Notes: generated from the sequence alone by a model not told the origin. Shown: positions 34,225 to 42,884, numbered from the stretch's first letter. The stretch: DNA of 64,000 nucleotides from an uncultured Clostridia bacterium (GCA_947595585.1 CANQET010000006.1:1-64000); one strand, 5' to 3'. Translations and numbers: made by a program.

Positions 34225-34341
34225 AACTGCGGAGAAGCAAGCAAGACAAGGAGAACGAGCATTTCCGACGGGAGTGTACTTTGTCGTACACGACCAAGGA
34301 AAGCGCAGTTCGACACAGTATTGCGCCGCTTATCCGCAGTT
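34225..34341. repeat. Element D, full 117-bp copy with terminal inverted repeats
   Basis: The ends are AACTGCGGAGAAGC and GCTTATCCGCAGTT, inverted repeats of 14 bp with one mismatch. Inside is the hairpin GTGTAC-TTTGTC-GTACAC. The copy at 63258-63374 is the same length and differs by three bases. It abuts the terminator of the next gene. Confidence 0.9.
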
Positions 34342-34359
34342 CGAGGGTACGAAGTCCAG

Positions 34360-34388
34360 AAAAAACCGCACTTGGGGTGCGGTTTTTT
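34360..34388 (-). terminator. Terminator of the 34.4-39.7 kb operon
   Basis: AAAAAACCGCA and TGCGGTTTTTT form a perfect 11-bp stem. The 3' arm overlaps the stop codon of the gene at 34387. Confidence 0.88.
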
Positions 34389-35181
34389 ATGCTTTGATCG
34401 CCTGAAAATATGGGTCGTTGGTGAAATCGCGCGGCTTGTTGTACTCCCCCCCGAGCGCCTCGATCGCGTATTTGAGTTCCTGATATTCGAGGAAGTTGAT
34501 GTCGTCGCGGTCGATGACTTCGAGGAGCACGGGAAGGGCACGGGGATCGCCGTACGCCGCGAGATAACTCGCCCGCATGGGGAGCTCTTCCCCGGCACAG
34601 CGGAAGGCCGCAAGCAGCATCGCGTAGACGGCTTCGTCCCGCTCTTTGCAGCGGGAGAGGATCTCGAGCATGATCTCCGTGCGTACGCCCGCCTGATAGC
34701 GCGCGATCGCGCGTTCCTTGGCCGCATCCGCCCCCGCTTTGAGCTGTTCGGTGACGGCTTCGACGAGCTCCTCCTCCGAATCGCCGTCTTCGAGGATAGA
34801 AAAGTAGGCGTCGAAGGCCGCGGGATCGGCGCCGACGAGGTTGACGGCGAGCATGGAGAGTTCGCTCTCCCCCTCCGAGAGCAGGCGGATGAGGGCGGCA
34901 TGGTCGCCTCGGGCCTCCACTTCACGGCACAAGAAATCGGAAGCGGGCACCCCTTCGCGGGTGTGGGAGACGAGCGTCTCCACGAGCTCGGCGCCGTCCA
35001 TGGCGGCGTAGTAGCCCTTGGGGGTATCCTGTGCCTCGGGAAGATAGGTCTCCCCGAATTTCCGATAGAGTTTGGGGATGAGCGCTTCCCACTGTTTTTC
35101 GGTGTATTTTCCGCCGTTCTTCTGCATGTAATCGGCGAGCTTTTCATCGAAGATCCCGTCGAAATCGATGAGTTTTTTCAT
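34387..35181 (-). CDS. Unrecognised 264-aa helical protein (HEAT-like by eye)
   Basis: The family is not firmly recognised. The sequence is acidic and almost wholly helical, with repeated pairs of helices (ASDFLCREVEARGDHAALIRLL, GADPAAFDAYFSILEDGDSEEELVE, AMLLAAFRCAGEELPMRASYLAAYGDPRALPVLLEVI). These resemble HEAT-type repeats. It has no signal or membrane segment. GGGGGGCC precedes the ATG. It follows the TPR protein by 10 bp and is the last gene of the operon, suggesting that the two act together. Confidence 0.8.
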   Translation of the reverse strand: MKKLIDFDGIFDEKLADYMQKNGGKYTEKQWEALIPKLYRKFGETYLPEAQDTPKGYYAAMDGAELVETLVSHTREGVPASDFLCREVEARGDHAALIRLLSEGESELSMLAVNLVGADPAAFDAYFSILEDGDSEEELVEAVTEQLKAGADAAKERAIARYQAGVRTEIMLEILSRCKERDEAVYAMLLAAFRCAGEELPMRASYLAAYGDPRALPVLLEVIDRDDINFLEYQELKYAIEALGGEYNKPRDFTNDPYFQAIKA

Positions 35182-35191
35182 ATAGGCCCCC

Positions 35192-36820
35192 CTACATCAT
35201 GAGATCGAGGATCATGCGCACCTTGCGTTCCTCGGCTTCGTATTCCTTGCAAATTTTGGAAAAATCGTGCTCCCCTTGCGGGATGCGTGCCTCGCGGTAG
35301 ATCGCGGCGGCAAGGGCCTCGCGCTCGGTGAGAAGTTTTCTCTCCCCCGCCTCGCACAGCGTCGCGAAGATATCTTCGGCCGCGGCGCAGATCCTCGTCT
35401 CGCAGTCGTCTGCAACGAGGATGTTCTTGATATAGACGTCGGCAAAGGCATGCAGAAAGGTCGTTTGATCCCGCGTCCCGATATCGAGGGCGTAGTAGAG
35501 GATCTCCTTGTAGAAGCCGCAGATGACGACGCCGAAGGAATTCTCCTCGTTGCGGAGGGTGAGGTCGTGGAGGATCGAGAATTTTACGCCCTCTTCGCCG
35601 TTGTGATCGAGGAGAAAACTGCGGAGAAGTTCATCTTGGCGGCATCGTACGGCGATCTTGGCGGCAAACAGCTGAAGTTTGATATCCCGTCCCTCCATTT
35701 CGTCGAAGGCGAGGCGGAAGGCTTCCTGAAATTCATCGGGGTCGGCGATCTTATCTTCATCCTCGGCCTCGGAGAGAAGGTAGCTCGCGATCCTGCGGTA
35801 ATCGGCCTCGGGAAGGCGGTAGAAGTAGGACATATAGACCTTCTCGCCCGCATCGCGCGCACGGCGGAGCTTTTCCAGCCAGAAGTGGGCGACCGCCTTG
35901 CGGGGGTAGACCGTCGTGAGCAGCTCGAGGGCTTCGATCGCCTCCTCGGGCCGCCCCAAATAACAGGCGGCTACGGCGAAGAACCAGAGCACGTTTTCAT
36001 CGTAGGGGATACGCTCGCGGAGGATACGCAGCTTCTCATAGGCCGCCCCGTGCAGCCCCGTCTCGCAGAGCGCCGTGGCGATGCGGTAGAGATCGTCGGT
36101 CGCGGTCACGGGGAGCATAGCGAGTTTTTCGGCGACATTTTTTGCCTCGGGGCGCTTCTCCCTCGCCCCCAAGACGGCGCAATACGTCGTGAGGATCTGC
36201 ACGTTGTCGGGATAGTCCCCGATGAGCGCCTCGCACTCCCGCTGCGCCCCCTCTTCATCGCCGCTCATGAGCGTACACATGGCCGCAAGCCCCATCCCGG
36301 AGGCATAGTCTTCGCTCTCTTCGGGGATGGAAGCAAACTTCTCGCGGGCGAGGTCGAGGTTGCCCTCCTTCAAGAGGGACAGCCCCGCGGCGAGGACTTC
36401 GGGATGATGCTGGGGAAGGTCTACGCCGTCGCTGCGGACGAGATGCAATTCGGGCGGGGGATCGCCTTCGGGGAGGAAGATATCCTCATCGTATGCACGG
36501 CGGAAGAAGAATCCCGAGCGGAAGTCGTTGCCGAGATTCATATAGCAGACGGCAAGCCCCTCGTAGCCCTCGGGAAAATCCGCCTCGTTGCAGGTATCGA
36601 GGAAGCGATACCACGCATCGGCGGCAAGCTCCCACAGCTCGAGCGCCTCATAGACGTCGGCATAGATCGCATAGGCATCGGCGAGGGGCGCATTGCGCGC
36701 TTCCCGCTTGTTGAGTATGGTGAGGGCGCCGAGATAGTCGCCCTCGTTGAATCGATCCTCGGCGCTGTCGAGCAAAAAATCGTCGCCGAAATCGAGCTTC
36801 AGTTCTCTACTTTTCTCCAT
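35192..36820 (-). CDS. TPR-repeat protein (542 aa), unknown role
   Basis: Several tetratricopeptide-like units fill the N-terminal two thirds (ADAYAIYADVYEALELWELAADAWYRF, EGYEGLAVCYMNLGNDFRSGFFFRRAY, AACYLGRPEEAIEALELLTTVYP). A helical C-terminal domain of about 200 residues is not recognised. It is cytoplasmic. It overlaps the end of hslO by 14 bp and is followed closely by the 264-aa helical gene. A protein-binding scaffold is the safe guess. Confidence 0.85.
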   Translation of the reverse strand: MEKSRELKLDFGDDFLLDSAEDRFNEGDYLGALTILNKREARNAPLADAYAIYADVYEALELWELAADAWYRFLDTCNEADFPEGYEGLAVCYMNLGNDFRSGFFFRRAYDEDIFLPEGDPPPELHLVRSDGVDLPQHHPEVLAAGLSLLKEGNLDLAREKFASIPEESEDYASGMGLAAMCTLMSGDEEGAQRECEALIGDYPDNVQILTTYCAVLGAREKRPEAKNVAEKLAMLPVTATDDLYRIATALCETGLHGAAYEKLRILRERIPYDENVLWFFAVAACYLGRPEEAIEALELLTTVYPRKAVAHFWLEKLRRARDAGEKVYMSYFYRLPEADYRRIASYLLSEAEDEDKIADPDEFQEAFRLAFDEMEGRDIKLQLFAAKIAVRCRQDELLRSFLLDHNGEEGVKFSILHDLTLRNEENSFGVVICGFYKEILYYALDIGTRDQTTFLHAFADVYIKNILVADDCETRICAAAEDIFATLCEAGERKLLTEREALAAAIYREARIPQGEHDFSKICKEYEAEERKVRMILDLMM

Positions 36821-37694
36821 GCCCGCCTCCGCCGAAGAGATGTTCTACCTCTCTCCGTGTGAATTCGTAGGTCGTGTTGCAATCGTGACAATGGACGCGG
36901 ATGGCCCCCTCCTCTTTGAGGAGCGCCAAAGCCTCCGCTTTGCCCATCGCAAAGACGGCCGCGGCCGCACGTTCCCTCGAACAGCGGCAACGGAATCTTA
37001 TTTCCCGCGCGGTCTCTTCGGGGAAGGGAAGGCCGAAGTCCGAAAAGATCCCCTCTGCGCCCTCTTCTGCGATGCGGCGGGAGATCTCGCGGTAGCGCCC
37101 GATCGCGGCTTCCGTCCGCGAAAAGGCCTCCTCGTCCGCCCCCGGCATGGGCTGCAGAAACACGCCCCCCGCACCGAGGCAGCTGCCGTCCGTCGCGATC
37201 CTTACGCCGAGCGCGATCGCCGTCGGGCGCTGTTCGCTGATGAGAAAGTAGGCCGAAAAGTCGTCGCCGAGCTCCCCCGAACGAAGGGGGCTCGTCCCGA
37301 CGAAGGGGATCCCCTCTCCGTCGTCCCGCACGACGGTGATGGTGCCGTCGCGGCCCGTAAAGCCGCCGACGTCGAGCTTGCCGTCCGCACGGGGCGGGAG
37401 GACGACATCGGGATGATCGACGAAACCGCGCAAGTTGAGAGCGCCGTCGCCCGCAGTGCGGATCTTCCCCCCGGCGCCGTGGCCGTCGACCGTGACCGAG
37501 ATGACGCTTCCCTCCTCCTTCAGCCAGCTGCAGAGGTAGGCCGTCGCGGTGAGCGTCCGCCCGAGCGCCGCCGCCGCAAGCGCCGAGAGCCCGTGGCGGG
37601 AGATGGCCTCCGCAACGAGCGCCGTCGTATCGAGTACGGCGAGGGAGACGGTGCCGTCCCAGATGAGTTGTCTTGCGATCATACTCTTTTGCAT
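36807..37694 (-). CDS. hslO: Redox-regulated chaperone Hsp33
   Basis: The start at Met5 of the track frame gives 295 aa, the normal length. The C-terminal zinc redox switch is present as CRC (RFRCRCSRER) and CHDC. The N-terminal domain has GHGAGGKIRTAGDGALNLRGFVDHPDV and SGELGDDFSAYFLISEQ. Oxidation releases zinc and activates holding of unfolded proteins. It overlaps both the methyltransferase (16 bp) and the TPR gene (14 bp), so expression is tightly coupled. Confidence 0.95.
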   Translation of the reverse strand: MQKSMIARQLIWDGTVSLAVLDTTALVAEAISRHGLSALAAAALGRTLTATAYLCSWLKEEGSVISVTVDGHGAGGKIRTAGDGALNLRGFVDHPDVVLPPRADGKLDVGGFTGRDGTITVVRDDGEGIPFVGTSPLRSGELGDDFSAYFLISEQRPTAIALGVRIATDGSCLGAGGVFLQPMPGADEEAFSRTEAAIGRYREISRRIAEEGAEGIFSDFGLPFPEETAREIRFRCRCSRERAAAAVFAMGKAEALALLKEEGAIRVHCHDCNTTYEFTRREVEHLFGGGGHGEK

Positions 37695-38410
37695 AGGAAA
37701 TTCCACCTGTCGCTCCCCTCCTTGGGGGTGCCGAGATGCCCTTCCGCCGACAAAACTTCGAACTTCGGGGCGAGGGCCGAAAGGAGCGCCTGCTCCTCGT
37801 GGATGTATTGGATATGGCGGGCGTCGCTGCGGGAAAACTTACCGTCCTTCTCCCTTTGGAAGAGGGTGACATCGAGCTCCACCCTGTCTTCGAAGAGATG
37901 GCTGAAGGCAAGATAAGTCACCTCGTCGCGATCGTCCGCGAACATATTATTCGCAAGTTTTTCGCGGAGCTTGCACGGCGTGCTCACATCGAACCAGAAG
38001 ACGCCGCCCTTTTCAAGGCACGCGGCGACATGCGAGAAGGCCGCGGGAAGCGCCTCGGGCCGCAAATAGTTGAAGCAATCGTTGGGCGAGAGGATGAAGT
38101 CGTACTTCCCGGGTGTACGGAGCGCACGGGCGTCGGCCCGGACGAAGGAGACGGAAAGCCCCTCTTCCGCCGCCTTCTTCGCCGCGACGGTGAGCATGCG
38201 TTCGGAGATATCGGCCCCCGTCATCTCGTACCCCGCCCGCGCGAGCGCACGCGAAAAGGCGCCGCTGCCGCAACCGAGCTCGAGGCCCCGCCTTCCCGCA
38301 TGGTGACGGGCGAGGCCCTCAATAAAATACTGCGACCATTTGGGATAGTCGCAGTCATCGTTCAGATATTCGAACCACTCGGCGAGGGGATCGTATGGCT
38401 GCATCGACAT
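37679..38410 (-). CDS. Class I SAM-dependent methyltransferase
   Basis: This 243-aa methyltransferase has motif I LELGCGSGAFSRALARAGYEMTGADIS, then FVRADARALRTPGKYDFILSPNDCFNYL. The family resembles putative small-molecule or antibiotic-resistance-like methyltransferases; the substrate cannot be named. It starts 3 bp after the membrane-protein gene with no own ribosome-binding site, so it is probably translated by coupling. Confidence 0.88.
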   Translation of the reverse strand: MSMQPYDPLAEWFEYLNDDCDYPKWSQYFIEGLARHHAGRRGLELGCGSGAFSRALARAGYEMTGADISERMLTVAAKKAAEEGLSVSFVRADARALRTPGKYDFILSPNDCFNYLRPEALPAAFSHVAACLEKGGVFWFDVSTPCKLREKLANNMFADDRDEVTYLAFSHLFEDRVELDVTLFQREKDGKFSRSDARHIQYIHEEQALLSALAPKFEVLSAEGHLGTPKEGSDRWNFLCKRV

Positions 38411-38412
38411 GT

Positions 38413-39723
38413 TTACTGTTTTTTGAGCAGTTTCGGGCGCTTGGGCTTCCCCGGTTTCTTGCCCTTCTTCTGCGCTTCCTCGGCGGCAAGCGCACGCTCG
38501 CGCTCATCGAATTCACGGTTGTATTCGACGTATTGCGCATCGTTCTTATGTTCCTCTTCGTAGGCCTTGGCGTCCTCCTCCATCGATTGCTTGCTCTCAC
38601 GGAGCTTTTGCAGATCTTCCCGCGAGAAGGATTCGGGGAGTTGATAGAGCTCGACGTCGTCGTCGATGGGCTTGATGGGGCGGGAAGCGAGACGGGAGCG
38701 GCCCTGCGCCACGATGGCACGGCGGTATTCGCGTGCGGCGGCGCTGTCTTCCGTGGGAACGCTGACGGGCTGATCGTTCTTGGGCTTCGTGGGGTCGTAG
38801 AGACCTCTTCCCACGGCAAAGCCGAGGTTGGGGTTGACAAATTTATCGAAGGCCCACTGCGCATAGTCCATCCATACGAGGAGGGCATACGAGAAGCCGA
38901 AAAGCAGCAACACGATGAGCCCGAGCGCCATCAAAAATCCACCGCCGAAGAGGGTGAGGAGCATGGGGATCGCCGCAAGGAGCAGGAAGAAGACGGTCTG
39001 CGGGAAGGTGCCGAAGGACATCACGACGGCGTTGCGGAAGAGCGCCCAAGGCCCCTGCACGTAGTTGATCCCGAGCGCCACCATCCACATGGCGATGACG
39101 AGCGCGAGCGCCACGAAGACGTACCCCACGACTTTCGAGGCGATCATCCAGCCGCGGGCGCCGTAGTCGGCTACCACGAAGAAATCGCCGAGGTTAGCCA
39201 TCGTACGTACCAAGAAGAGGACGATCGTGAAGAAGAGCACGGCCTCGAAGACGTTCCAATAGTTGCGGCGGATGCCGCGGGCGAAGTCGTTGGCGACGAA
39301 GATGCCCTCCGTCCAGATGAGATTGCGGATGATGTAGGCGCCGCCTGCGATGCCGACCGCCGCGATCGCGCCTGCGGGAATGAAGAGGGCGAAGAAAAGC
39401 AGGTCGGTATAGAGCATCATGAGCTGCGCAGAGCCCACGATCGAGGGTACGGCGGGATAGCCCACGCCGAGCCCGGCGCCGAAGAGGCCCGTCGCCCCCT
39501 GCCCTACGACTTGCATCCACCGCCAGAAGATGAGGAAGATGAGGGGTAAAAACGTGAGGAGCATCAGGAGATTGACGAGCATCAATTTCCCGAACCGCCC
39601 CTTCAGAATATCCCAAAACAGCCCCCAACGGCTTGTGGGGAGGGTCTTGCGCGCATAGTCTTCATCGCGCTCCTTCCCTTCGAGCCAACGGGCTACGAGA
39701 CCTTTGTGTTCTTTTTCTGCCAT
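38413..39723 (-). CDS. Polytopic membrane protein with charged C-terminal tail, unknown
   Basis: The ATG at 39723 is chosen because GGAG precedes it; the track frame is longer. The 436-aa protein has about six or seven membrane helices (LMLVNLLMLLTFLPLIFLIFW, LLFFALFIPAGAIAAVGIAGG and others) with WGLFWDILKGRFGKL before the first. This is a layout like DUF624/YesL-type proteins. A cytoplasmic tail of about 120 residues is very rich in Lys and Glu and ends GKKPGKPKRPKLLKKQ. First gene of a five-gene operon. Confidence 0.85.
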   Translation of the reverse strand: MAEKEHKGLVARWLEGKERDEDYARKTLPTSRWGLFWDILKGRFGKLMLVNLLMLLTFLPLIFLIFWRWMQVVGQGATGLFGAGLGVGYPAVPSIVGSAQLMMLYTDLLFFALFIPAGAIAAVGIAGGAYIIRNLIWTEGIFVANDFARGIRRNYWNVFEAVLFFTIVLFLVRTMANLGDFFVVADYGARGWMIASKVVGYVFVALALVIAMWMVALGINYVQGPWALFRNAVVMSFGTFPQTVFFLLLAAIPMLLTLFGGGFLMALGLIVLLLFGFSYALLVWMDYAQWAFDKFVNPNLGFAVGRGLYDPTKPKNDQPVSVPTEDSAAAREYRRAIVAQGRSRLASRPIKPIDDDVELYQLPESFSREDLQKLRESKQSMEEDAKAYEEEHKNDAQYVEYNREFDERERALAAEEAQKKGKKPGKPKRPKLLKKQ

Positions 39724-39779
39724 AATTTGCTCCGCAAAAAGGATGAGATCCAAGCGGCAACGCGCGCCGCTCAAGTTAT

Positions 39780-39808
39780 ATTGTAACACAATCGGGGAAA
39801 TATTTCAA
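39780..39808 (-). promoter_or_regulatory. SigA promoter of the membrane protein-hslO-TPR operon
   Basis: TTGAAA (complement of 39803-39808), a 17-bp spacer and TACAAT (complement of 39780-39785). Confidence 0.8.
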
Positions 39809-39827
39809 TGAAAATCGGGCAAATTCC

Positions 39828-39856
39828 TTGATTTTTCACGGTCCGTATGATAAAAT
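39828..39856 (+). promoter_or_regulatory. SigA promoter of asd-dapA-dapB
   Basis: TTGATT at 39828-39833, a 17-bp spacer and TAAAAT at 39851-39856. Transcription should start near 39863. Confidence 0.8.
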
Positions 39857-39875
39857 TATTTTTACGGAGCGACCG

Positions 39876-39900
39876 AGGGCGGATACCGCCCTGTTTTTTT
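39876..39900 (+). terminator. Terminator hairpin in the asd leader, just before the ribosome-binding site
   Basis: AGGGCGG pairs with CCGCCCT around ATA and is followed by GTTTTTTT, then GGAGAAAGC and the asd ATG. Its place inside a leader of about 45 nt suggests attenuation. Confidence 0.7.
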
Positions 39901-39909
39901 GGAGAAAGC

Positions 39910-40989
39910 ATGGAAAAAAAGTTCAGAGCAGGGATCTTAGGTGCAACGGGCATGGTGGGGCAGCGATTTGTGCGTCTTCTCGAAGATCACCCCCTCTTTG
40001 CGCCCGTAAAGCTCCTTGCAAGCGCACGGAGCGCGGGGAAAAAGTATGGCGATCTCATGCAAGAGCGAGCATTTTCCGACCCCATTCCCGCATTTGCACG
40101 CGATATGACGGTCTTCGACGCACAGGATCTTTCCGCGCTCGAGGGGCTCGACGTCGTATTTTCGGCCGTCAATCTTCCCAAGGAAGAGACGCGGTCGCTC
40201 GAAGAGAAGTATGCGCGGGCGGGCATTGCCGTCATCTCCAACAACTCGGCACACCGCTTCACCCCCGATGTGCCCATGGTCATCCCCGAAGTCAACCCCG
40301 AGCATCTCGAGGTCATCCCCTACCAACGGGAGCGCCTCGGGACCGAGACGGGGTTCATCGCCGTGAAGAGCAACTGCTCGCTGCAATCCTATGTCCCCCT
40401 TCTGCATCCCCTGCGGAAGTTCGGGATCCGCGAAGTGGCCGTATGCACCTATCAGGCGATCTCGGGAGCGGGCAAGACGTTCCGCACGATGCCCGAAATT
40501 ATCGATAACATCCTCCCCTATATCGGGGGAGAAGAGGAGAAGAGCGAACAGGAGCCCCGCAAGATCTGGGGCAATCTTTCGGGGGGGAAGATCGTCCCCT
40601 CGGAAGGGCCGAAGATCACGGCGCAGTGCCTTCGGGTGCCCGTATCCGACGGCCACACGGCGGCCGTATTCGTCTCCTTTGAGAAAAAGCCTGCAAGGGA
40701 GGAGATCCTCGAGGCGTGGAAGACCTTCCGCGGGGCGCCGCAGGAGCTTTCCCTTCCCTCTGCGCCCAAGCAATTTTTGCATTACCTCGAGGAGGACGAC
40801 CGACCGCAGCCCAAGCTCGACCGCATGACGGAGGGCGGCATGGCGGTGACGGCGGGCAGACTTCGCGAAGACAACGTGTTCGATTGGAAGTTCATCGGCT
40901 GTTCCCACAATACCCTGCGCGGGGCGGCCGGCGGGGCGGTGCTCCTTGCCGAGCTGTGCGCGGCCAAGGGATATCTCGTTCGAAAATAG
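39910..40989 (+). CDS. asd: Aspartate-semialdehyde dehydrogenase
   Basis: This 359-aa enzyme is of the archaeal/fungal-like subgroup: GATGMVGQRFVRLL (NADP), active Cys156 in KSNCSLQS, TYQAISGAGKT and His in SDGHTAAVF. It reduces aspartyl phosphate to aspartate semialdehyde for lysine, threonine and methionine. The ATG at 39910 follows GGAGAAAGC; the longer track frame starts in the promoter. First gene of asd-dapA-dapB. Confidence 0.96.
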   Translation: MEKKFRAGILGATGMVGQRFVRLLEDHPLFAPVKLLASARSAGKKYGDLMQERAFSDPIPAFARDMTVFDAQDLSALEGLDVVFSAVNLPKEETRSLEEKYARAGIAVISNNSAHRFTPDVPMVIPEVNPEHLEVIPYQRERLGTETGFIAVKSNCSLQSYVPLLHPLRKFGIREVAVCTYQAISGAGKTFRTMPEIIDNILPYIGGEEEKSEQEPRKIWGNLSGGKIVPSEGPKITAQCLRVPVSDGHTAAVFVSFEKKPAREEILEAWKTFRGAPQELSLPSAPKQFLHYLEEDDRPQPKLDRMTEGGMAVTAGRLREDNVFDWKFIGCSHNTLRGAAGGAVLLAELCAAKGYLVRK

Positions 40990-41018
40990 CACATGGGGTG
41001 CGAAAACGGAGGTCTCAT

Positions 41019-41906
41019 ATGAAATTTTTGCACGGAAGCGCCACGGCGCTCATCACGCCCTTTACGCAAGACGGCGTAAATTTTGCGGCGCTTGAAAAGA
41101 TCCTGTTCTATCAGATGCAGGGCGGCACGGATGCCGTCGTCATCCTCGGGACGACGGGCGAGCCCGCCACCATGACGGAGGCAGAAAAGGAGGAAGTCAT
41201 CCGCTTCTGCGTCGAAAAGGTCGCGGGGCACATGCGGGTCGTCGTCGGCACGGGCAGCAATTGCACGCAGCATGCTGTAGAGGCGACGCGCCTTGCCGAG
41301 CGGCTCGGGGCAGACGGCGTGCTTGCCGTAACCCCATACTACAATAAATGCACGCAGGAGGGCATCGTCCGCTACTATACGGCGGTGTGCGCGGCGACTT
41401 CGCTTCCCGTGATCGCATACAACGTCCCCCCGCGGACGGGCGTGAACATCCTTCCCGCGACCGCCCAAAGGATCGCGGAGATCTCCAACCTCGCGGGCAT
41501 CAAGGAGGCGAGCGGGAACATGGCGCAGGTGCTCGAGACCATGCGCCTTTGCCGCGGCGGGTGCGATATCTATTCGGGCGAGGACGCCCTGAACCTTCCC
41601 ATTCTGCTCTCGGGCGGGGAGGCGGTCATCTCCGTCGTCTCCAATCTCGCCCCGCGGCAGGTGAAAGCGCTCACGGAGTACGCGCTCTCGGGCGATCTTC
41701 CCGCGGCGCGGAAGGCTTCGGAGGCCCTCCTTCCCCTCGCTTCGGCGTGCTTTGCTGAAGTCAACCCCATCCCCGTAAAATACGGCATGAACCTTCTCGG
41801 ATTTGCGGCGGGGCTCCCCCGCGAACCGCTCACCGAGCTCTCTTTTGCATATAGGCCCCACCTCGTTTCCGCGATGCAAGCCATAGGGCTGGAGGTGAAA
41901 GCATGA
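41019..41906 (+). CDS. dapA: 4-hydroxy-tetrahydrodipicolinate synthase
   Basis: This 295-aa DapA has a TIM barrel with GTTGEPATMTEAEKE, VTPYYNKCTQEGIVRYY, Tyr134 (IAYNVPPRTG) and Schiff-base Lys162 (GIKEASGNM). It condenses pyruvate with aspartate semialdehyde. CGGAGG precedes the ATG at 41019; the track frame is longer but begins antisense to nothing useful. It follows asd after 29 bp and overlaps dapB by 4 bp. Confidence 0.97.
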   Translation: MKFLHGSATALITPFTQDGVNFAALEKILFYQMQGGTDAVVILGTTGEPATMTEAEKEEVIRFCVEKVAGHMRVVVGTGSNCTQHAVEATRLAERLGADGVLAVTPYYNKCTQEGIVRYYTAVCAATSLPVIAYNVPPRTGVNILPATAQRIAEISNLAGIKEASGNMAQVLETMRLCRGGCDIYSGEDALNLPILLSGGEAVISVVSNLAPRQVKALTEYALSGDLPAARKASEALLPLASACFAEVNPIPVKYGMNLLGFAAGLPREPLTELSFAYRPHLVSAMQAIGLEVKA

Positions 41907-42655
41907 AGATCCTCCTCGTCGGCGCCTGCGGCAGGATGGGGCGGGAAGTGAGCGCGCTTGCGCCTTCCCGCGGGCATGAAGTGGTGTGCGGCGTAGACCT
42001 CTCCCCCGCTCAAATGCCCTACCCCGTATACACTTCTTTTGGTGAGATCCGTGAAAATTTCGACGTCATCATCGACTTCTCCTCGGCGGCGGGGCTTCCC
42101 CTCGTCCTCGGCTATGCGAAGGAAAAGCGGCTCCCCCTTCTTCTCGCTGCGACGGGTTACGGCGAGGAAGACCGCGCGCGCATCGAAGCCGCGGCGAAGA
42201 CGATCCCCGTCTTCCAGACGGGCAACCTCTCCCTCGGCATCAACCTTCTGCAGTCGCTCGTAAGACGGGCGGCCGCCGTGCTCGGCGAGGAATTCGATAT
42301 CGAGATCGTCGAACGGCATCATAACCAAAAGAAAGACGCCCCCTCCGGCACCGCGCTCATGCTTGCAAAGAGCGCCGAAGAGGGCTCGGGCGGCAAAAAG
42401 AAATTGGTCTTTGGGCGGGAAGGCAGGCTCTGCCCGCGCGAACAGGGCGAGATCGGCCTCCATGCCGTGCGCGGCGGAAATATCGTCGGCGAGCACGAGG
42501 TGATGTTCGCGGGCGAGGATGAGATCGTCACCCTCTCCCACTCCGCACGCAGCAGAAAGGTGTTCGCCGCGGGCGCTTTGAAGGCCGCAAGTTGGCTGAT
42601 CGCAAAACCTGCGGGGAAGTATTCGATGGACGACCTGCTCGAGGAGCTTTTCTGA
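41903..42655 (+). CDS. dapB: 4-hydroxy-tetrahydrodipicolinate reductase
   Basis: This 250-aa DapB has GACGRMGREVS (nucleotide), IDFSSAAG, TGNLSLGINLL, EIVERHHNQKKDAPSGTA (catalytic His/Lys) and HAVRGGNIVGEHEVMF. It completes tetrahydrodipicolinate, which DapL (elsewhere in the window) aminates directly. It is coupled to dapA by an ATGA overlap. Confidence 0.97.
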   Translation: MKILLVGACGRMGREVSALAPSRGHEVVCGVDLSPAQMPYPVYTSFGEIRENFDVIIDFSSAAGLPLVLGYAKEKRLPLLLAATGYGEEDRARIEAAAKTIPVFQTGNLSLGINLLQSLVRRAAAVLGEEFDIEIVERHHNQKKDAPSGTALMLAKSAEEGSGGKKKLVFGREGRLCPREQGEIGLHAVRGGNIVGEHEVMFAGEDEIVTLSHSARSRKVFAAGALKAASWLIAKPAGKYSMDDLLEELF

Positions 42656-42706
42656 AGTCCCTTTGCGGTGACAGAAATTTTTTTCCGAAAATCCGCGCAT
42701 TATCGC

Positions 42707-42735
42707 TTGACGAAATTCTTCTTTTCCTCTATACT
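42707..42735 (+). promoter_or_regulatory. Promoter of tRNA-Thr
   Basis: TTGACG at 42707-42712, a 17-bp spacer and TATACT at 42730-42735, 29 bp before the mature tRNA. Confidence 0.8.
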
Positions 42736-42764
42736 GTTAAGGTGTCCGCAAAGCGGCGGCCCAC

Positions 42765-42840
<76 letters not shown>

Positions 42841-42875
42841 AAAAAGAGACGCTTTCAAAAGCGTCTCTTTTTTTT
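42841..42875. terminator. Terminator shared by tRNA-Thr and GH13 gene
   Basis: AAAAAGAGACGCTTT and AAAGCGTCTCTTTTT form a stem of about 15 bp with T-runs on both strands. Confidence 0.92.
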
Positions 42876-42884
42876 CTGTAAATT

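Larger units (their letters stand above)
32945..34356. repeat. Repeat island 2 (1.4 kb, no gene)
   Basis: This gap between spoIVA and a convergent gene end is a mosaic of repeats. It begins with A/G-rich GAATGAAGAATGGAG runs (32950-33010). The GC-rich module GTGGGAGGGGG...GGGGTGGGGCGGCGAGAA occurs three times (33025, 33960, and inverted at 34085). Five or more modules of the type GTCATTTCGAACGTAGTGAG...CTCGGAATGACG follow, along with element A twice and element D as two partial copies and one full copy. The block 33110-33290 is nearly repeated at 33650-33830. The stretch 33530-33650 has short TTAGCC/GGCTAA-type inverted pieces. No conserved reading frame is seen. Confidence 0.9.

Noticed and set aside
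39860-39909. Lysine riboswitch or T-box before asd
   Set aside because: The leader is only about 45 nt, far shorter than either class, and has no T-box sequence.
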